From Cryobacterium sp. (GTDB taxonomy: Bacteria > Actinomycetota > Actinomycetes > Actinomycetales > Microbacteriaceae): DNA of 62,143 nucleotides. Each line of letters opens with the position of its first letter. Within the stretch, counting starts at the first letter, position 1. The DNA is taken from assembly GCF_025463825.1 (NCBI RefSeq), contig NZ_JAODBG010000049.1, forward strand, positions 1 through 62,143, written 5' to 3'. The notes under the pieces were generated by a model. The model searched no databases. It was not told where the DNA came from and saw only the letters and a list, made by a program, of their open reading frames with translations. This document shows, piece after piece, positions 17,561 to 25,659 of the stretch. The position numbers and the translations under genes are program-made.

Positions 17561-19144
17561 CTACTCCGCGATGCGCACGTCGTAGAGCACGATCCGGGAC
17601 GCGGAGTCGAAGGCGACGCCGTGGACGTTCGCGACCGACGCGTGCAGCTGCGTGGTCTCGAGGGTGGGGATGAGGTAGGCCTTGTCGATGATCAGGGCCT
17701 GCCCCTGCTCCACGAGGGCGGCACGCGCCTCCGCGTCGGCCGTGATGGCCTGCTCGGCCAGCACTCCCTCGAGCTCGGCGTCGTCGACGATGGCCCAGTG
17801 CGACGAGGCGGCCTGCGAGAACAGCACCCGCAGGGCATCCGGGTCGGTGCGGGTGAGGGCGGCGCCGAGGAAGTCGTAGTCGCCGCTGGCGATGACGCCG
17901 AAGAAGTCACCGGCGGTGACCATGTTCAGCTGCAGGTCGATGCCGATCTTGGCCAGCTGCATCTGCACGGTCTCCAGGACGTCCTGTGCGTAGAAGGCGG
18001 TGACCGAGACGCTCAGCTTCACGCCGTCCTTCTCCCGGATGCCGTCGGCGCCTTCGATCCAGCCGGCGTCCTCGAGGAGGGCCATGGCGGCGTCGGGGTC
18101 GTACTCCATCGCATCCGCCTGGCTGACGAAACCGGTCGTGGAGGAGGTGAGGGCGCTGGTGGGCGGCTCGGAGTTGGTGGCGCCGGTGAGGGTCTTGATT
18201 TCCTCGCGGTCGGTGCCCAGCAGCATGGCCTGGCGCACGGCCTCGTCGGAGACGATCGGGCGGCTGGTGTTCGGGATCAGGCTGTTCGGCACCCCGGTGT
18301 TCGCCTTGGCGTACAGGTTGAAGTCGTCGGTGTCGAAGCGGGCCTCGTCGGCGTACGGCAAGTCCTGGATGATGTCGAACTCGCCGGAATCCAGGCCGCC
18401 GGTGCGCACGCCGTTCTCGGTGATGATCGGGAACTCGATGGTGCTCACGAGAGCCTCCCCGGAGTGCTCGCGCAGGGTGGACGCCCAGTCGTAGCCGGCG
18501 CGCTTGACGATGACGACGGAGTCGTTGGGCACGTAGGAGTCGTAGACGAACGGGCCGGAGCCGATGACGCTCTGGCAGCGCTCTTCGGCCGTCGCGGCCG
18601 CGCTGGCCTCGGCGACCAGACCCAGGGTCATGGTGGAGGTTCCCTGCAGGAACTGGGCGTTGGGGGTGCTGAAGTTCACCGTGAGGGTGGCGTCGTCGGT
18701 GACGACGGTGCTGTCGTAACCGGCCAGGTACTGCGACGCAAGTGAAGCGGCGGGGCCGAGGGCGGCGAGGGCGTCGAAGTTGGCCTTGACGACGGTGGCG
18801 GTGAGCGGAGTGTCGTCGCTGAAGGTGACGTCGTCGCGCAGCGTGAACGTGAACGCGGTCAGGTCGTCGTTGGTCTCGAAGCTCTCCGCGAGCCACGGCA
18901 CGATCTCGCCGGTCTCGGCGTCCTGGTCGGTGAGGGAGTCGACGACCTGGCGGCCGATGTTCAACGCCGTGGTCATCGACGTCTGCTGCGGGTCGAGGCA
19001 GGTGGGGTCTTCCTTGATGGCGAAGATCACGGTGTCTTCGGCGGAGGCGAGGGGGGTGCTGCAGGCGGTGAGCAGGCCGACCGTCGCCAGGGCGGCGACG
19101 GGGGCTGCGACCCACCGGGAGGACGGGGCAGTGCTGCGGGACAT
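17561..19144 (-). CDS. Family-5 substrate-binding lipoprotein of the peptide-type importer
   Basis: 527 residues. A lipoprotein signal peptide ends at LLTACS, so it is anchored outside the membrane. The mature part follows the family-5 (DppA/OppA) pattern: DPTCLDPQQTSMTT, LTDQDAETGEIVPWLAESFE, FTLRDDVTFSDDTPLTA, VRQAMLLGTDREEI. The whole set (this protein, two permeases, one double ATPase) resembles a recognised but uncharacterised family-5 importer group; the substrate cannot be read from the sequence. ATG 19144 has AAAGG upstream. Three GTGCGGG repeats lie in the leader (19161-19181). Confidence 0.9.
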   Translation of the reverse strand: MSRSTAPSSRWVAAPVAALATVGLLTACSTPLASAEDTVIFAIKEDPTCLDPQQTSMTTALNIGRQVVDSLTDQDAETGEIVPWLAESFETNDDLTAFTFTLRDDVTFSDDTPLTATVVKANFDALAALGPAASLASQYLAGYDSTVVTDDATLTVNFSTPNAQFLQGTSTMTLGLVAEASAAATAEERCQSVIGSGPFVYDSYVPNDSVVIVKRAGYDWASTLREHSGEALVSTIEFPIITENGVRTGGLDSGEFDIIQDLPYADEARFDTDDFNLYAKANTGVPNSLIPNTSRPIVSDEAVRQAMLLGTDREEIKTLTGATNSEPPTSALTSSTTGFVSQADAMEYDPDAAMALLEDAGWIEGADGIREKDGVKLSVSVTAFYAQDVLETVQMQLAKIGIDLQLNMVTAGDFFGVIASGDYDFLGAALTRTDPDALRVLFSQAASSHWAIVDDAELEGVLAEQAITADAEARAALVEQGQALIIDKAYLIPTLETTQLHASVANVHGVAFDSASRIVLYDVRIAE

Positions 19145-19160
19145 TCGAGGTGCCTTTCAC

Positions 19161-19181
19161 GTGCGGGGTGCGGGGTGCGGG
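19161..19181. repeat. Three 7-bp tandem repeats (GTGCGGG) in the importer leader
   Basis: GTGCGGG occurs three times head to tail between the binding-protein start and the amidohydrolase remnant. It is a short slippage-prone tract; no role is apparent. Confidence 0.6.
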
Positions 19182-19233
19182 GAACGAACGTGCGCGTGCT
19201 GCGGGCGAACCGGCGGGGCCGGAGATTGTGGGG

Positions 19234-19963
19234 CTAGCGCGGGGCGGGGGTGCCGGGCAGTTCGCCGAACACCAGCCGGCCGCGGGAGAGCACGGCGACG
19301 ATGTTGTCGGTGTGCAGATCGTCGAGGTTGGTGGCCGGGTGGCCGCGCAGCACCACGAAGTCGGCGCCGAACCCGGCGGCGAGGGTGCCGACCTGTGCGC
19401 CGAGCCCGATGGCGTCGGCCGCATCGGCGGTGGCGGCGTGCAGGCCCGTGGGCGCCGCTGCGCGCCCACTGCCGCACGAGCTTGCGGCACTCGTCCGGGC
19501 TGTCCGCCACCGGCGGGCGATCCGGGTAGTGCGGCGGCACGAACTGGTCGCCGTGCCCAGCCGTCATACCGACCTGGCCGTGCACGATCAGGCGGGGACT
19601 GGCCTGGATACCCTCCTCGAACACCCGGCTGACGGCCAGGTGGGTGGCGTCGCCGCCGAGGTCGCGCAGGGTGGTCACGCCGTACCGCGCGGCAAGCTGG
19701 GCGTTGGCGGCGATGTGGAACACCCGCTCCTCCGCCGGGGTGATCAGCGGCCAGGTCGACCAGTCAACCGACCGGGATCCCGAATATGCTCCGAGGTGCA
19801 CATGAGTGTCGACAAGGCCGGGGATGATGCTGTACTCGGCGAGCGAGTCGTCGGCGTCCGGGGCCGGCTCGAGGCCTAGGATGTTGTCGCCGTCCCAGCT
19901 GAGCCGGCTGACGCCCCGGTCGGTGTGGCCGTCCCAGACGGTGATACCGGAGATCTCGCCCAT
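19234..19963 (-). pseudogene. Amidohydrolase remnant with its middle deleted
   Basis: From ATG 19963 the protein reads MGEISGITVWDGHTD, PGLVDTHVHLGAYSG (the metal-binding HxH), GVTTLRDLGG and SPRLIVHGQVGMTAGHGDQF, as in imidazolonepropionase-like amidohydrolases of about 400 residues. After CRKLVRQWARSGA near 19460 the frame changes and the text jumps to TGLHAATADAADAIGLGAQVGTLAAGFGADFVVLRGHP..NIVAVLSRGRLVF, the normal C-terminus. About 180 residues with the other metal ligands (further His residues and the catalytic Asp) are missing, so it cannot be active. It lies upstream of the importer on the same strand, so the intact ancestor may have processed the imported compound. Confidence 0.82.
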
Positions 19964-20376
19964 CAGGAAAGCCACCGGACGGCACGAATCGAGCAGGGCA
20001 GAGCAGGCATGGCGGCAACTTTCGCGAGGACGGGGGCGGCCGGGCTGCCGCAACGAGGGGGGGTCCCAGACCCGCGTGGTCTGGCGCTCCTCCAGTCAGG
20101 CAAGCCGCTGCGGGTTCTGGCAATCGTGGTCCGTACAAGAAAACGACCCCGGATGTTGGAGGATCTTTGGTCGATCGACCGAACAGGTTTCGGGGTCGTT
20201 ACGCCAGATTCCGAACGCGTGACCGCTCGGAGGACCCGATGAAGGCCCCGTCGGGAACGCCCGTCAACGTTGGCGGATCGGACGAAGGCCCGGCGGGAGC
20301 AATTGTGCTTAGCTCGACTGGCCGCGGTGAAAACCTCCGGGGCGCATCGATCGAGCTGCGCGGAGGGAGCGAAGGA
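19964..20376. other. Divergent intergenic region with nested inverted repeat
   Basis: No gene is supported here. The DNA has lower third-position GC than the neighbours when read as coding. It carries the palindrome described at 20142-20200 and possible starts for the PPC protein (ATG 20239 or 20377). Confidence 0.5.
20142..20200. repeat. Nested inverted repeat upstream of the PPC gene
   Basis: AACGACCCCG (20142-20151) and CGGGGTCGTT (20191-20200) are perfect inverted arms; inside lies the 12-bp palindrome GGTCGATCGACC (20169-20180). The arms could be a regulator site, an RNA hairpin before the PPC gene, or the ends of a tiny decayed mobile element. Which of these cannot be decided here. Confidence 0.6.
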
Positions 20377-20841
20377 ATGTTCAGCACCGAGCTCGTCGGC
20401 GGCCGACGCATTGCGGTGGTTCTGCAGCCCGGGGACGACATCCTCGGAGCGCTCGGCGAGGCGTGTGCGGCGCACGGGATCGAACAGGGCTACCTGCCGG
20501 TGTTCCTCGGCGCGTTCACCGAGGTGTCCCTGATCGGCACCTGCCTGCCCGTCGAGGACGAAGATGTCCCGCTGAAGGATTCCGTACTGCTGACCAACGT
20601 GGAGGGCACCGGCTCCGGCACCATCGCGTGGGACGCCGCCGCGACGAGTGTGCAGATCCATTTACATGTCGCTATCGGCATGAAGTCTCGGGCGGCGGCG
20701 GGGTACGCCGGCCACCTGCTCGGCGGCACCGTGCACTACGTGACGGAGGTCGTGGTCGAGGAGGTGCTCGCCCCCCGGTTCGCCCGGCGGCCGGACCCGG
20801 CTGCGCATGACATCCCCAACCTGGTCTTCGAGGCCGTCTGA
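20377..20841 (+). CDS. PPC-domain (DUF296) protein
   Basis: 154 residues. The PPC domain begins almost at once (ELVGGRRIAVVLQPGDDILGAL) and includes GAFTEVSLIG, the histidine-rich QIHLHVAIG and GYAGHLLGGTVHYVTEVVV. These proteins form trimers and are found both alone and in plant DNA-binding proteins; in bacteria the role is unclear. I chose ATG 20377 (GGAGGGAGCGAAGGA upstream) because the 46 codons after the other good start, ATG 20239, show weak GC bias and low-complexity residues. It converges on the PucR-type gene and is divergent from the amidohydrolase remnant. Confidence 0.8.
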   Translation: MFSTELVGGRRIAVVLQPGDDILGALGEACAAHGIEQGYLPVFLGAFTEVSLIGTCLPVEDEDVPLKDSVLLTNVEGTGSGTIAWDAAATSVQIHLHVAIGMKSRAAAGYAGHLLGGTVHYVTEVVVEEVLAPRFARRPDPAAHDIPNLVFEAV

Positions 20842-20848
20842 GCCGGGT

Positions 20849-22447
20849 TCAGGCGTCCGGGCCCTGCGGGTCCACGCACTCCAGGGCGAGGAAGAAATCC
20901 ACCCGGTCACGCATGCTGGAGAGATCCCGTGAGGTGAGCGTTTCGATGCGGCCGACGCGGTACCGCAGCGTGTTGACGTGTACGTGCAGGTCGCTGGCGG
21001 CCTGCTGCCAGGCGCAACCGGAGTCGAGGTAGGCCCGCAGGGTCGGCACCAGGTCGGTGCCGTGCCGGGCGTCGTAGTCCGTCAGCGGCGAGAGCATCGC
21101 CTGCGCGAACGTCTGGCGCACCCGGTCGGAGAGCAGGGCCAGCAGGGCGTCGGCCGAGGGCGGGCTCGCCCCCGTCGACCACCGGATGGGAGCGGAACCG
21201 GGCAGCATCCGCATCCGGGACCGGGCGACGAGCAGCGCGGAGTGCAGCTGACCGGCGCCCCTGGTGGGATCGCTGATGCCGATCCGGAGCCTGCGCGTAC
21301 CGAGCAGCGCCCGCTGGCCCTCCATCGGCCGGTCCAGCAGCCGCACGAGGGACTCCGCCGTGGGGTCCACGCCGTTGACGAGGAGCACCACCTCGGCTCC
21401 GGGCTCCGGGCCCGCGAGGGCGATCTCGCCGGATTCGCTGCCGATCAGGAGGTGCTCGCCGTCGGCGAGCATCCCCGTCACGGCCTCGAGCACCGCCCTG
21501 GCGGGATACCCGGGGTCGTCGACGAAGGCGGTGACCACGGTGATGGGCAGCGTCGGGTCGGCCCGGAGCATCCGCAGTCGTGCGGCCGCCTCACCAGGAA
21601 CCAGGTTGTCGGCCAGGATCGTGCCGACCAGCTCCACGGCCTGGCGCTCGGCCGCGCGACGACGGTCATTGGCCAGTTCGAGCTCGACCCGGATGACGAG
21701 CATGAGCGAGCCCATGACGCGCACCATGTCCGGGGAGAACGTGCGGTGGTCGCCCAGGGAGACGAGATAGCCGGCCGTGCCGTCGCCGACGATCGGGTAG
21801 ACGGAGGACGGCCGGCCGCTCTCGTCCGGGAGCACGAAGACGTCGGCGGAGGCATCGAGGGCGGCGTTCCAGACCGTACCGATGCGCTCGGTGCTGGGCG
21901 CTTGGCCCACCATGGCGGTCACCGTGCCATCCGCCTCGAGGAGCCAGCAATCCACGGCGAACTCTGTGTAGAACATCCGCAGGGCACCCTGGGCACCCTG
22001 GGCGCCCTGGCCGGAGGCGAGGTTGGCCAGCAGGTCCCTGGTGAACCCGGCGGCGCGGGAGTCCGAGCCGACGTCGGCGCTGATGGCGGACTCGATGTGG
22101 TGGCTGATCGATTTGAAGGAGACGTCGGCCGAGGTGGTGAGCAGCACGATGTGCCGGCTGCGACAGGCGGTGACGATGTAGTCGGGGATCTGGCCGATCA
22201 GGATGCGGCCGACGACGAGCACGGCGACGTCCTTGGCGGCCAGCTCGGAGACGAAGACTTCGGCGCTGTCGGGCCCGGTGGCCCACTGGGCGCCGGTGAG
22301 CACCAGGTCGCCCTCGGAAAGGAACCGGCCCGGGCGGGGCAGGTCGATGATGTACGAACCCTTGATCTCCCGCTCGAGCATCGCGGGCTCGGCCCAGGCG
22401 ACGGAGAGGCCGAGCTCGGCGCGCTCGAGCAGATCGAGGACCCTCAC
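20849..22447 (-). CDS. PucR-family transcriptional regulator
   Basis: 532 residues from GTG 22447. The N-terminal PucR-type domain begins VRVLDLLERAELGLSVAWAE and continues through GRFLSEGDLVLTGAQWA; the middle part looks like a GGDEF-related spacer; the C-terminus is the PucR HTH (LRAYLDSGCAWQQAASDLHVHVNTLRYRVGRIETL). Such regulators often control catabolism of purines, polyamines or amino-acid derivatives. Its closeness to the amidohydrolase remnant, the PPC gene and the importer suggests it controlled that pathway. Upstream in-frame codons are not conserved, which supports the GTG start. Confidence 0.88.
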   Translation of the reverse strand: MRVLDLLERAELGLSVAWAEPAMLEREIKGSYIIDLPRPGRFLSEGDLVLTGAQWATGPDSAEVFVSELAAKDVAVLVVGRILIGQIPDYIVTACRSRHIVLLTTSADVSFKSISHHIESAISADVGSDSRAAGFTRDLLANLASGQGAQGAQGALRMFYTEFAVDCWLLEADGTVTAMVGQAPSTERIGTVWNAALDASADVFVLPDESGRPSSVYPIVGDGTAGYLVSLGDHRTFSPDMVRVMGSLMLVIRVELELANDRRRAAERQAVELVGTILADNLVPGEAAARLRMLRADPTLPITVVTAFVDDPGYPARAVLEAVTGMLADGEHLLIGSESGEIALAGPEPGAEVVLLVNGVDPTAESLVRLLDRPMEGQRALLGTRRLRIGISDPTRGAGQLHSALLVARSRMRMLPGSAPIRWSTGASPPSADALLALLSDRVRQTFAQAMLSPLTDYDARHGTDLVPTLRAYLDSGCAWQQAASDLHVHVNTLRYRVGRIETLTSRDLSSMRDRVDFFLALECVDPQGPDA

Positions 22448-22624
22448 CGCGCGATCCCGCAGGTTCGATCCGTCCGCGCCCGCGACACGCGGGCGAGACC
22501 GTGTGCCGGAGTTTCCATTCGGCCAATTTACGGGACCCCGTGGCCACCAGGGCGGGCGGGGCCGGTGCCGGGCGGTGCCGCCGGCGTCTGGACGGCCGGG
22601 CCACGGGTTGTCTAGGGTGAAGAC

Positions 22625-22813
22625 ATGGCTGGCGCCCGCACCGAACCATCCGTCGGCCGCAGCACGTGGCTCGGCTGGCTGTGGTCGGGGCTGGTGCTGG
22701 GGATCGGTCTCTGGGTGAGCCCGACCACGGGCGAATGGATCGCCCTGGTCTGCGCGGCCGGCCTGGTGATCCTGCCTCTCGGCGGTCGTGCCCTGCGCTC
22801 CCGCCGGCGATAG
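22625..22813 (+). CDS. Small membrane protein
   Basis: 62 residues with two hydrophobic stretches, about WLGWLWSGLVLGIGLWV (14-30) and WIALVCAAGLVILPLG (38-53), and a basic C-terminus RSRRR. ATG 22625 follows AGGGTGAAGAC. I do not recognise a family. Codon bias is normal for the region, so it is probably real. Confidence 0.6.
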   Translation: MAGARTEPSVGRSTWLGWLWSGLVLGIGLWVSPTTGEWIALVCAAGLVILPLGGRALRSRRR

Positions 22814-23156
22814 CGCTGCTCCCCGGCCGACCGGCCGACGCCGGCTCGCGCGGATGCGTGCATATGCATGAATGCACACGGGATCCCCAGAAAACTGATG
22901 TAACGTCACTTTCTTGCGCCCGGGCCGATGATGCCGCCGCGGCGTTGGATTCATTCAGCGGGCCGTCTGAGCCCCGCTGCTCCTGCTTTGCACCCGGCGT
23001 GCCCGCTTGCGCCTGTCGGTGAGTGAACCTCTGTCGAGGTCTCGTGGATCCGCGTCCTGATCCCGCCTCGACCGGAGAGCTTTACCATGTTCATTTCGAT
23101 CGCCCTGTCCCATTCGATCGCACACCCGCGCGCTTGCCGCCCGACCCTGGCGGCCC
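22814..23156. other. Non-coding leader region before the M23 peptidase gene
   Basis: No supported gene. It contains GTGCAT-ATGCATGA-ATGCAC (22858-22877), a 6+6 inverted repeat enclosing TGCATATGCA, then a GC-rich stretch with small hairpins such as ACCTCTGTCGAGGT (about 23028-23041). I considered a c-di-AMP riboswitch, as is common before cell-wall hydrolase genes, but could not find its conserved core. Confidence 0.5.
22858..22877. promoter_or_regulatory. Possible operator palindrome upstream of the M23 peptidase
   Basis: GTGCAT (22858-22863) and ATGCAC (22872-22877) are inverted around an 8-bp spacer; TGCATATGCA inside is itself palindromic. It is AT-richer than its surroundings. No regulator can be named. 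Confidence 0.4.
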
Positions 23157-23948
23157 ATGCGCGGGGCTAGGCGCACAGGCTTCGTCGCGCCGCCGGTTCG
23201 GCCGCGTCGCCGGCAGGCCCTCGCCGTCACCGCCATGTCCCTTGTCGCCGTGCTCACCGCCATGGGCGCGCTGCCCGCGCAGGCCGCCTACCTCGACCCG
23301 GGCGTTGCCGTGCCAGCGGCCGCGGACCGGGCAGCGGATGCCGCGGCGGCGACCCGCCTGGCCGCCGGCCCGGTGCAGAGCATGAGCGTCACGACGGAGG
23401 CGTCGGTGGCCGTGCAGGCCGACACCTTCACCGGGAAGGAGATCCCGCCGCCCCCGCCGGTCGTCGCGCCCGCCGCGGTCGGCGCCGGCCCCGCCACCGC
23501 CGCTGCGCCCGCCGGGGCTGCCGTGCTGTGGCCGTTCGCCGGGGTCACCCGGATCTCCGACGGCTACGGACCCCGGTCCGCGCCGTGCTCCGGCTGCTCG
23601 ACCTTCCACGACGGCCTCGACATGAACCCAGGCGTCGGCACCCCGATCGGGTCGATCGCCGCCGGCGTCGTGAGCTCGGTCACCGCGTACGACAACGGCG
23701 GCCTTGGTGTGCACGTGATGATCGACCACGTCGTCGACGGCCAGAAGGTGACCAGCACCTACGGGCACATGCTCGCCGGCTCCGCCGCGGTCACCGAGGG
23801 CCAGACCGTTTCGGCCGGGCAGCTGATCGGCAACGTCGGCAGCACCGGCCAGAGCACCGGTCCGCACATGCACCTCGAGCTCCACCTCGACGGCGTCACC
23901 GCCATCGACCCGTACGGCTGGCTGACCGCGCACGCCGGACCGATGTAA
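23157..23948 (+). CDS. Secreted M23-family peptidase
   Basis: 263 residues. Basic N-terminus, then a hydrophobic signal segment (VTAMSLVAVLTAMGALPAQAA). A proline/alanine-rich linker (EIPPPPPVVAPAA) leads to the LytM domain at about 120-260: STFHDGLDM supplies the HxxxD zinc ligands and GPHMHLELHLDG the HxH ligands. These zinc endopeptidases cut peptidoglycan cross-bridges during growth or division. Start ATG 23157 gives a long n-region; no strong ribosome site is evident. Upstream leader is about 340 bp. Confidence 0.92.
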   Translation: MRGARRTGFVAPPVRPRRRQALAVTAMSLVAVLTAMGALPAQAAYLDPGVAVPAAADRAADAAAATRLAAGPVQSMSVTTEASVAVQADTFTGKEIPPPPPVVAPAAVGAGPATAAAPAGAAVLWPFAGVTRISDGYGPRSAPCSGCSTFHDGLDMNPGVGTPIGSIAAGVVSSVTAYDNGGLGVHVMIDHVVDGQKVTSTYGHMLAGSAAVTEGQTVSAGQLIGNVGSTGQSTGPHMHLELHLDGVTAIDPYGWLTAHAGPM

Positions 23949-24026
23949 CCCGGACCGGTATGACAAGGCGGTCCTCCGCCGCGGGTCACCCGGATGCTGC
24001 CGGCACCTCGACGTACCCGCAACGGG

Positions 24027-24452
24027 TCATCCGGCTGCCGGCGGCACTTCGAAGTACAGGTGGGCGTGCAGGCGGCAGCCGTCGTTGAAGGCGGACCCGC
24101 ATGCCGGGCAGCCGGACACTGCCCGGTACTCGTCGATGCTGAGGGTGCGCCCGCAGGCTCCGCAGAGGATCCCGTGCTCGGCCCACTCCGCCGGCGCCCA
24201 CCGCGCGGGCGGATGCTGCTCGGCGTCGGCGTGGCACTGGAAGCACGGGTAGAACCGCCCGCAGCAGCGGAACTTGATCGCGACGATGTCGGTCGGACCG
24301 TTGTAGTGCACGCAGCGGGTGGCATCGTCGACGACGGCGCCGTGCACGGCCGGCCGGCCGGTCTGCTCCCCGGCCGGAGGCGTGTGCACCATCAACGCGG
24401 CATCCGCCAGTTCGGCCTCGGCATGCTCGAGCGCTGCCTGCTCGTTAACCAT
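24027..24452 (-). CDS. CHY zinc-finger protein
   Basis: 141 residues from ATG 24452, with GGAGGAGGCGAC before it. CVHYNGPTDIVAIKFRCCG starts the CHY zinc finger; FYPCFQCHADAEQHP, LCGACGRTLSIDEY, CPACGSAFNDGCRLHAHLYF supply the remaining Cys and His ligands. Bacterial CHY proteins are small zinc proteins of unknown role. It is downstream of the DsbA-like gene on the same strand, with palindromic element I-B between them. Confidence 0.86.
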   Translation of the reverse strand: MVNEQAALEHAEAELADAALMVHTPPAGEQTGRPAVHGAVVDDATRCVHYNGPTDIVAIKFRCCGRFYPCFQCHADAEQHPPARWAPAEWAEHGILCGACGRTLSIDEYRAVSGCPACGSAFNDGCRLHAHLYFEVPPAAG

Positions 24453-24492
24453 GTCGCCTCCTCCATAGGGGCCGGCCGCCGCCGCATCCGCA

Positions 24493-24560
24493 GACAACTG
24501 TGGCCGGCACGGACAACTGCACCCGGTGTGCCGGGACCTATTGTCCGCACCGGCCACATT
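24493..24560. repeat. Nested palindromic element, family I copy B
   Basis: Three nested stems: TGTGGCCGG (24499-24507) with CCGGCCACA (24550-24558), CGGACAA (24510-24516) with TTGTCCG (24541-24547), and CCCGG-TGTG-CCGGG in the centre (24522-24535). The words ACAACTGTG, CTGCACCCGG and CCGGGACC are shared with copy A at 11664-11735, and the central loops are complementary (CACA versus TGTG), so the central hairpin is inverted between copies. Confidence 0.78.
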
Positions 24561-24578
24561 AGCCGAGTGGGGAAGTGC

Positions 24579-25496
24579 CTACTCGGCCGGCGCCTCGGTG
24601 CTGGTGCCTCCGCTGGTGTCGGTGGTGGCGGTGGCCTGCTCCATGACGAACGTCTCGAAGGCTGCGGCGTCGGCAAGGTCGCCGGAGTACTGCACACCCT
24701 GCACGAGCACGGTCGGGGTGCCGGTGAGGGCCTCCAGCGACGAATTGGGCAGCGGGCCCTCGAGGGCGCGGTCGGTGGCGGCGCCCACCCAGGAGCTGAA
24801 CTCCTGGTCGGTGATGCAGGTGGCGACGGATTCGTCTGTGACGCCCGCGGTCTCCACCAGGCTCACCAGTTCGGCGTCGGTGAGGCCGCTGGTGCCCTCG
24901 GTGGGCTGGTTCGCGAACAGGGCGGCGTTCACGTCGAGGAAGTCGTCCGGCGAGTAGTTGGCCACGCAGGAGGCCGCGTTGGCCGACCGGGTGGAGTACT
25001 TGGTGCCGTTCGACGAGTTGTCCAGGATCGAGATGGGATGGATCTCGAGGGTGATGTTGCCCGCCGTGAGCCAGCTGTTGAGCTGGTCGGCGTTGGTGGT
25101 CTCGAACTGGTTGCAGTACGGGCACAGGTAGTCGAGGTAGACCGCGATGTTCACGGTGTCGGTGAGGGCGCTCACATCGGTGGCGACGGGATCGGCGTCC
25201 GGTTCGGTGGCATCGGTCTCCACGGCGCTGACGGTGGTGCCGTCCCCCTGCAGCAGGATGCCGTCGCTCGCCATGTTCAACGGCCCCGGCGTGGGCGGCT
25301 TGATGCTGCCGACCACGATGAACGCCACGATTGCGGCGATCGCGATCAGCGCGACCCCGATGCCGCCGCGCAGGAACCAGCGGTTTCGCGCATCACGCTT
25401 CTCCTGTTCCTCACGCTGGATGCGGGCGGTCTCGCGGGCCACCTCGCGGCGATCCTTCTTCGGGGGGAGCGGCTGGCCGGGGATATGTGCGTTCAT
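24579..25496 (-). CDS. Membrane-anchored DsbA-like thioredoxin-fold protein
   Basis: 305 residues. A charged cytoplasmic tail of about 40 residues precedes one membrane helix (GGIGVALIAIAAIVAFIVVG). The outer part holds a thioredoxin fold with active site CPYC (YLDYLCPYCNQFE) and the late segment LEALTGTPTVLVQGVQYSG, with the cis-proline TPT. It probably forms or reshuffles disulfides in secreted proteins, as DsbA/MdbA-like proteins do in actinobacteria. A threonine/serine-rich tail ends it. It stands alone in front of the CHY gene. Confidence 0.9.
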   Translation of the reverse strand: MNAHIPGQPLPPKKDRREVARETARIQREEQEKRDARNRWFLRGGIGVALIAIAAIVAFIVVGSIKPPTPGPLNMASDGILLQGDGTTVSAVETDATEPDADPVATDVSALTDTVNIAVYLDYLCPYCNQFETTNADQLNSWLTAGNITLEIHPISILDNSSNGTKYSTRSANAASCVANYSPDDFLDVNAALFANQPTEGTSGLTDAELVSLVETAGVTDESVATCITDQEFSSWVGAATDRALEGPLPNSSLEALTGTPTVLVQGVQYSGDLADAAAFETFVMEQATATTDTSGGTSTEAPAE

Positions 25497-25659
25497 GGAC
25501 TGCGTTTGCCGTTTCGTCGGGACAGATTCTTCCCCGACGCTAGCGACCGAAGCTATGAGGCCGATCGCCGGGTGCTGTGAGCCCGCTGGGAGGGGTCGAT
25601 TCCTCCGGGCCCGAATCGAGCCTAGACCCGTTCCGGGCGGCGGGAACCCGGAGCCCGCT

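Noticed and set aside
20142..20200. A complete insertion sequence
   Set aside because: Inverted arms enclose only 39 bp and no transposase or clear target duplication is present.
20239..20376. Longer PPC protein from ATG 20239
   Set aside because: It has a good GGAGGA ribosome site, but the extra 46 codons have weak third-position GC and low-complexity content, and the PPC domain starts at 20377. Kept as an alternative only.
22890..23156. c-di-AMP (ydaO-type) riboswitch before the M23 peptidase
   Set aside because: The position is right for actinobacterial cell-wall hydrolases, but I could not find the conserved core (for example a GGTGAATC-like segment with its partners).
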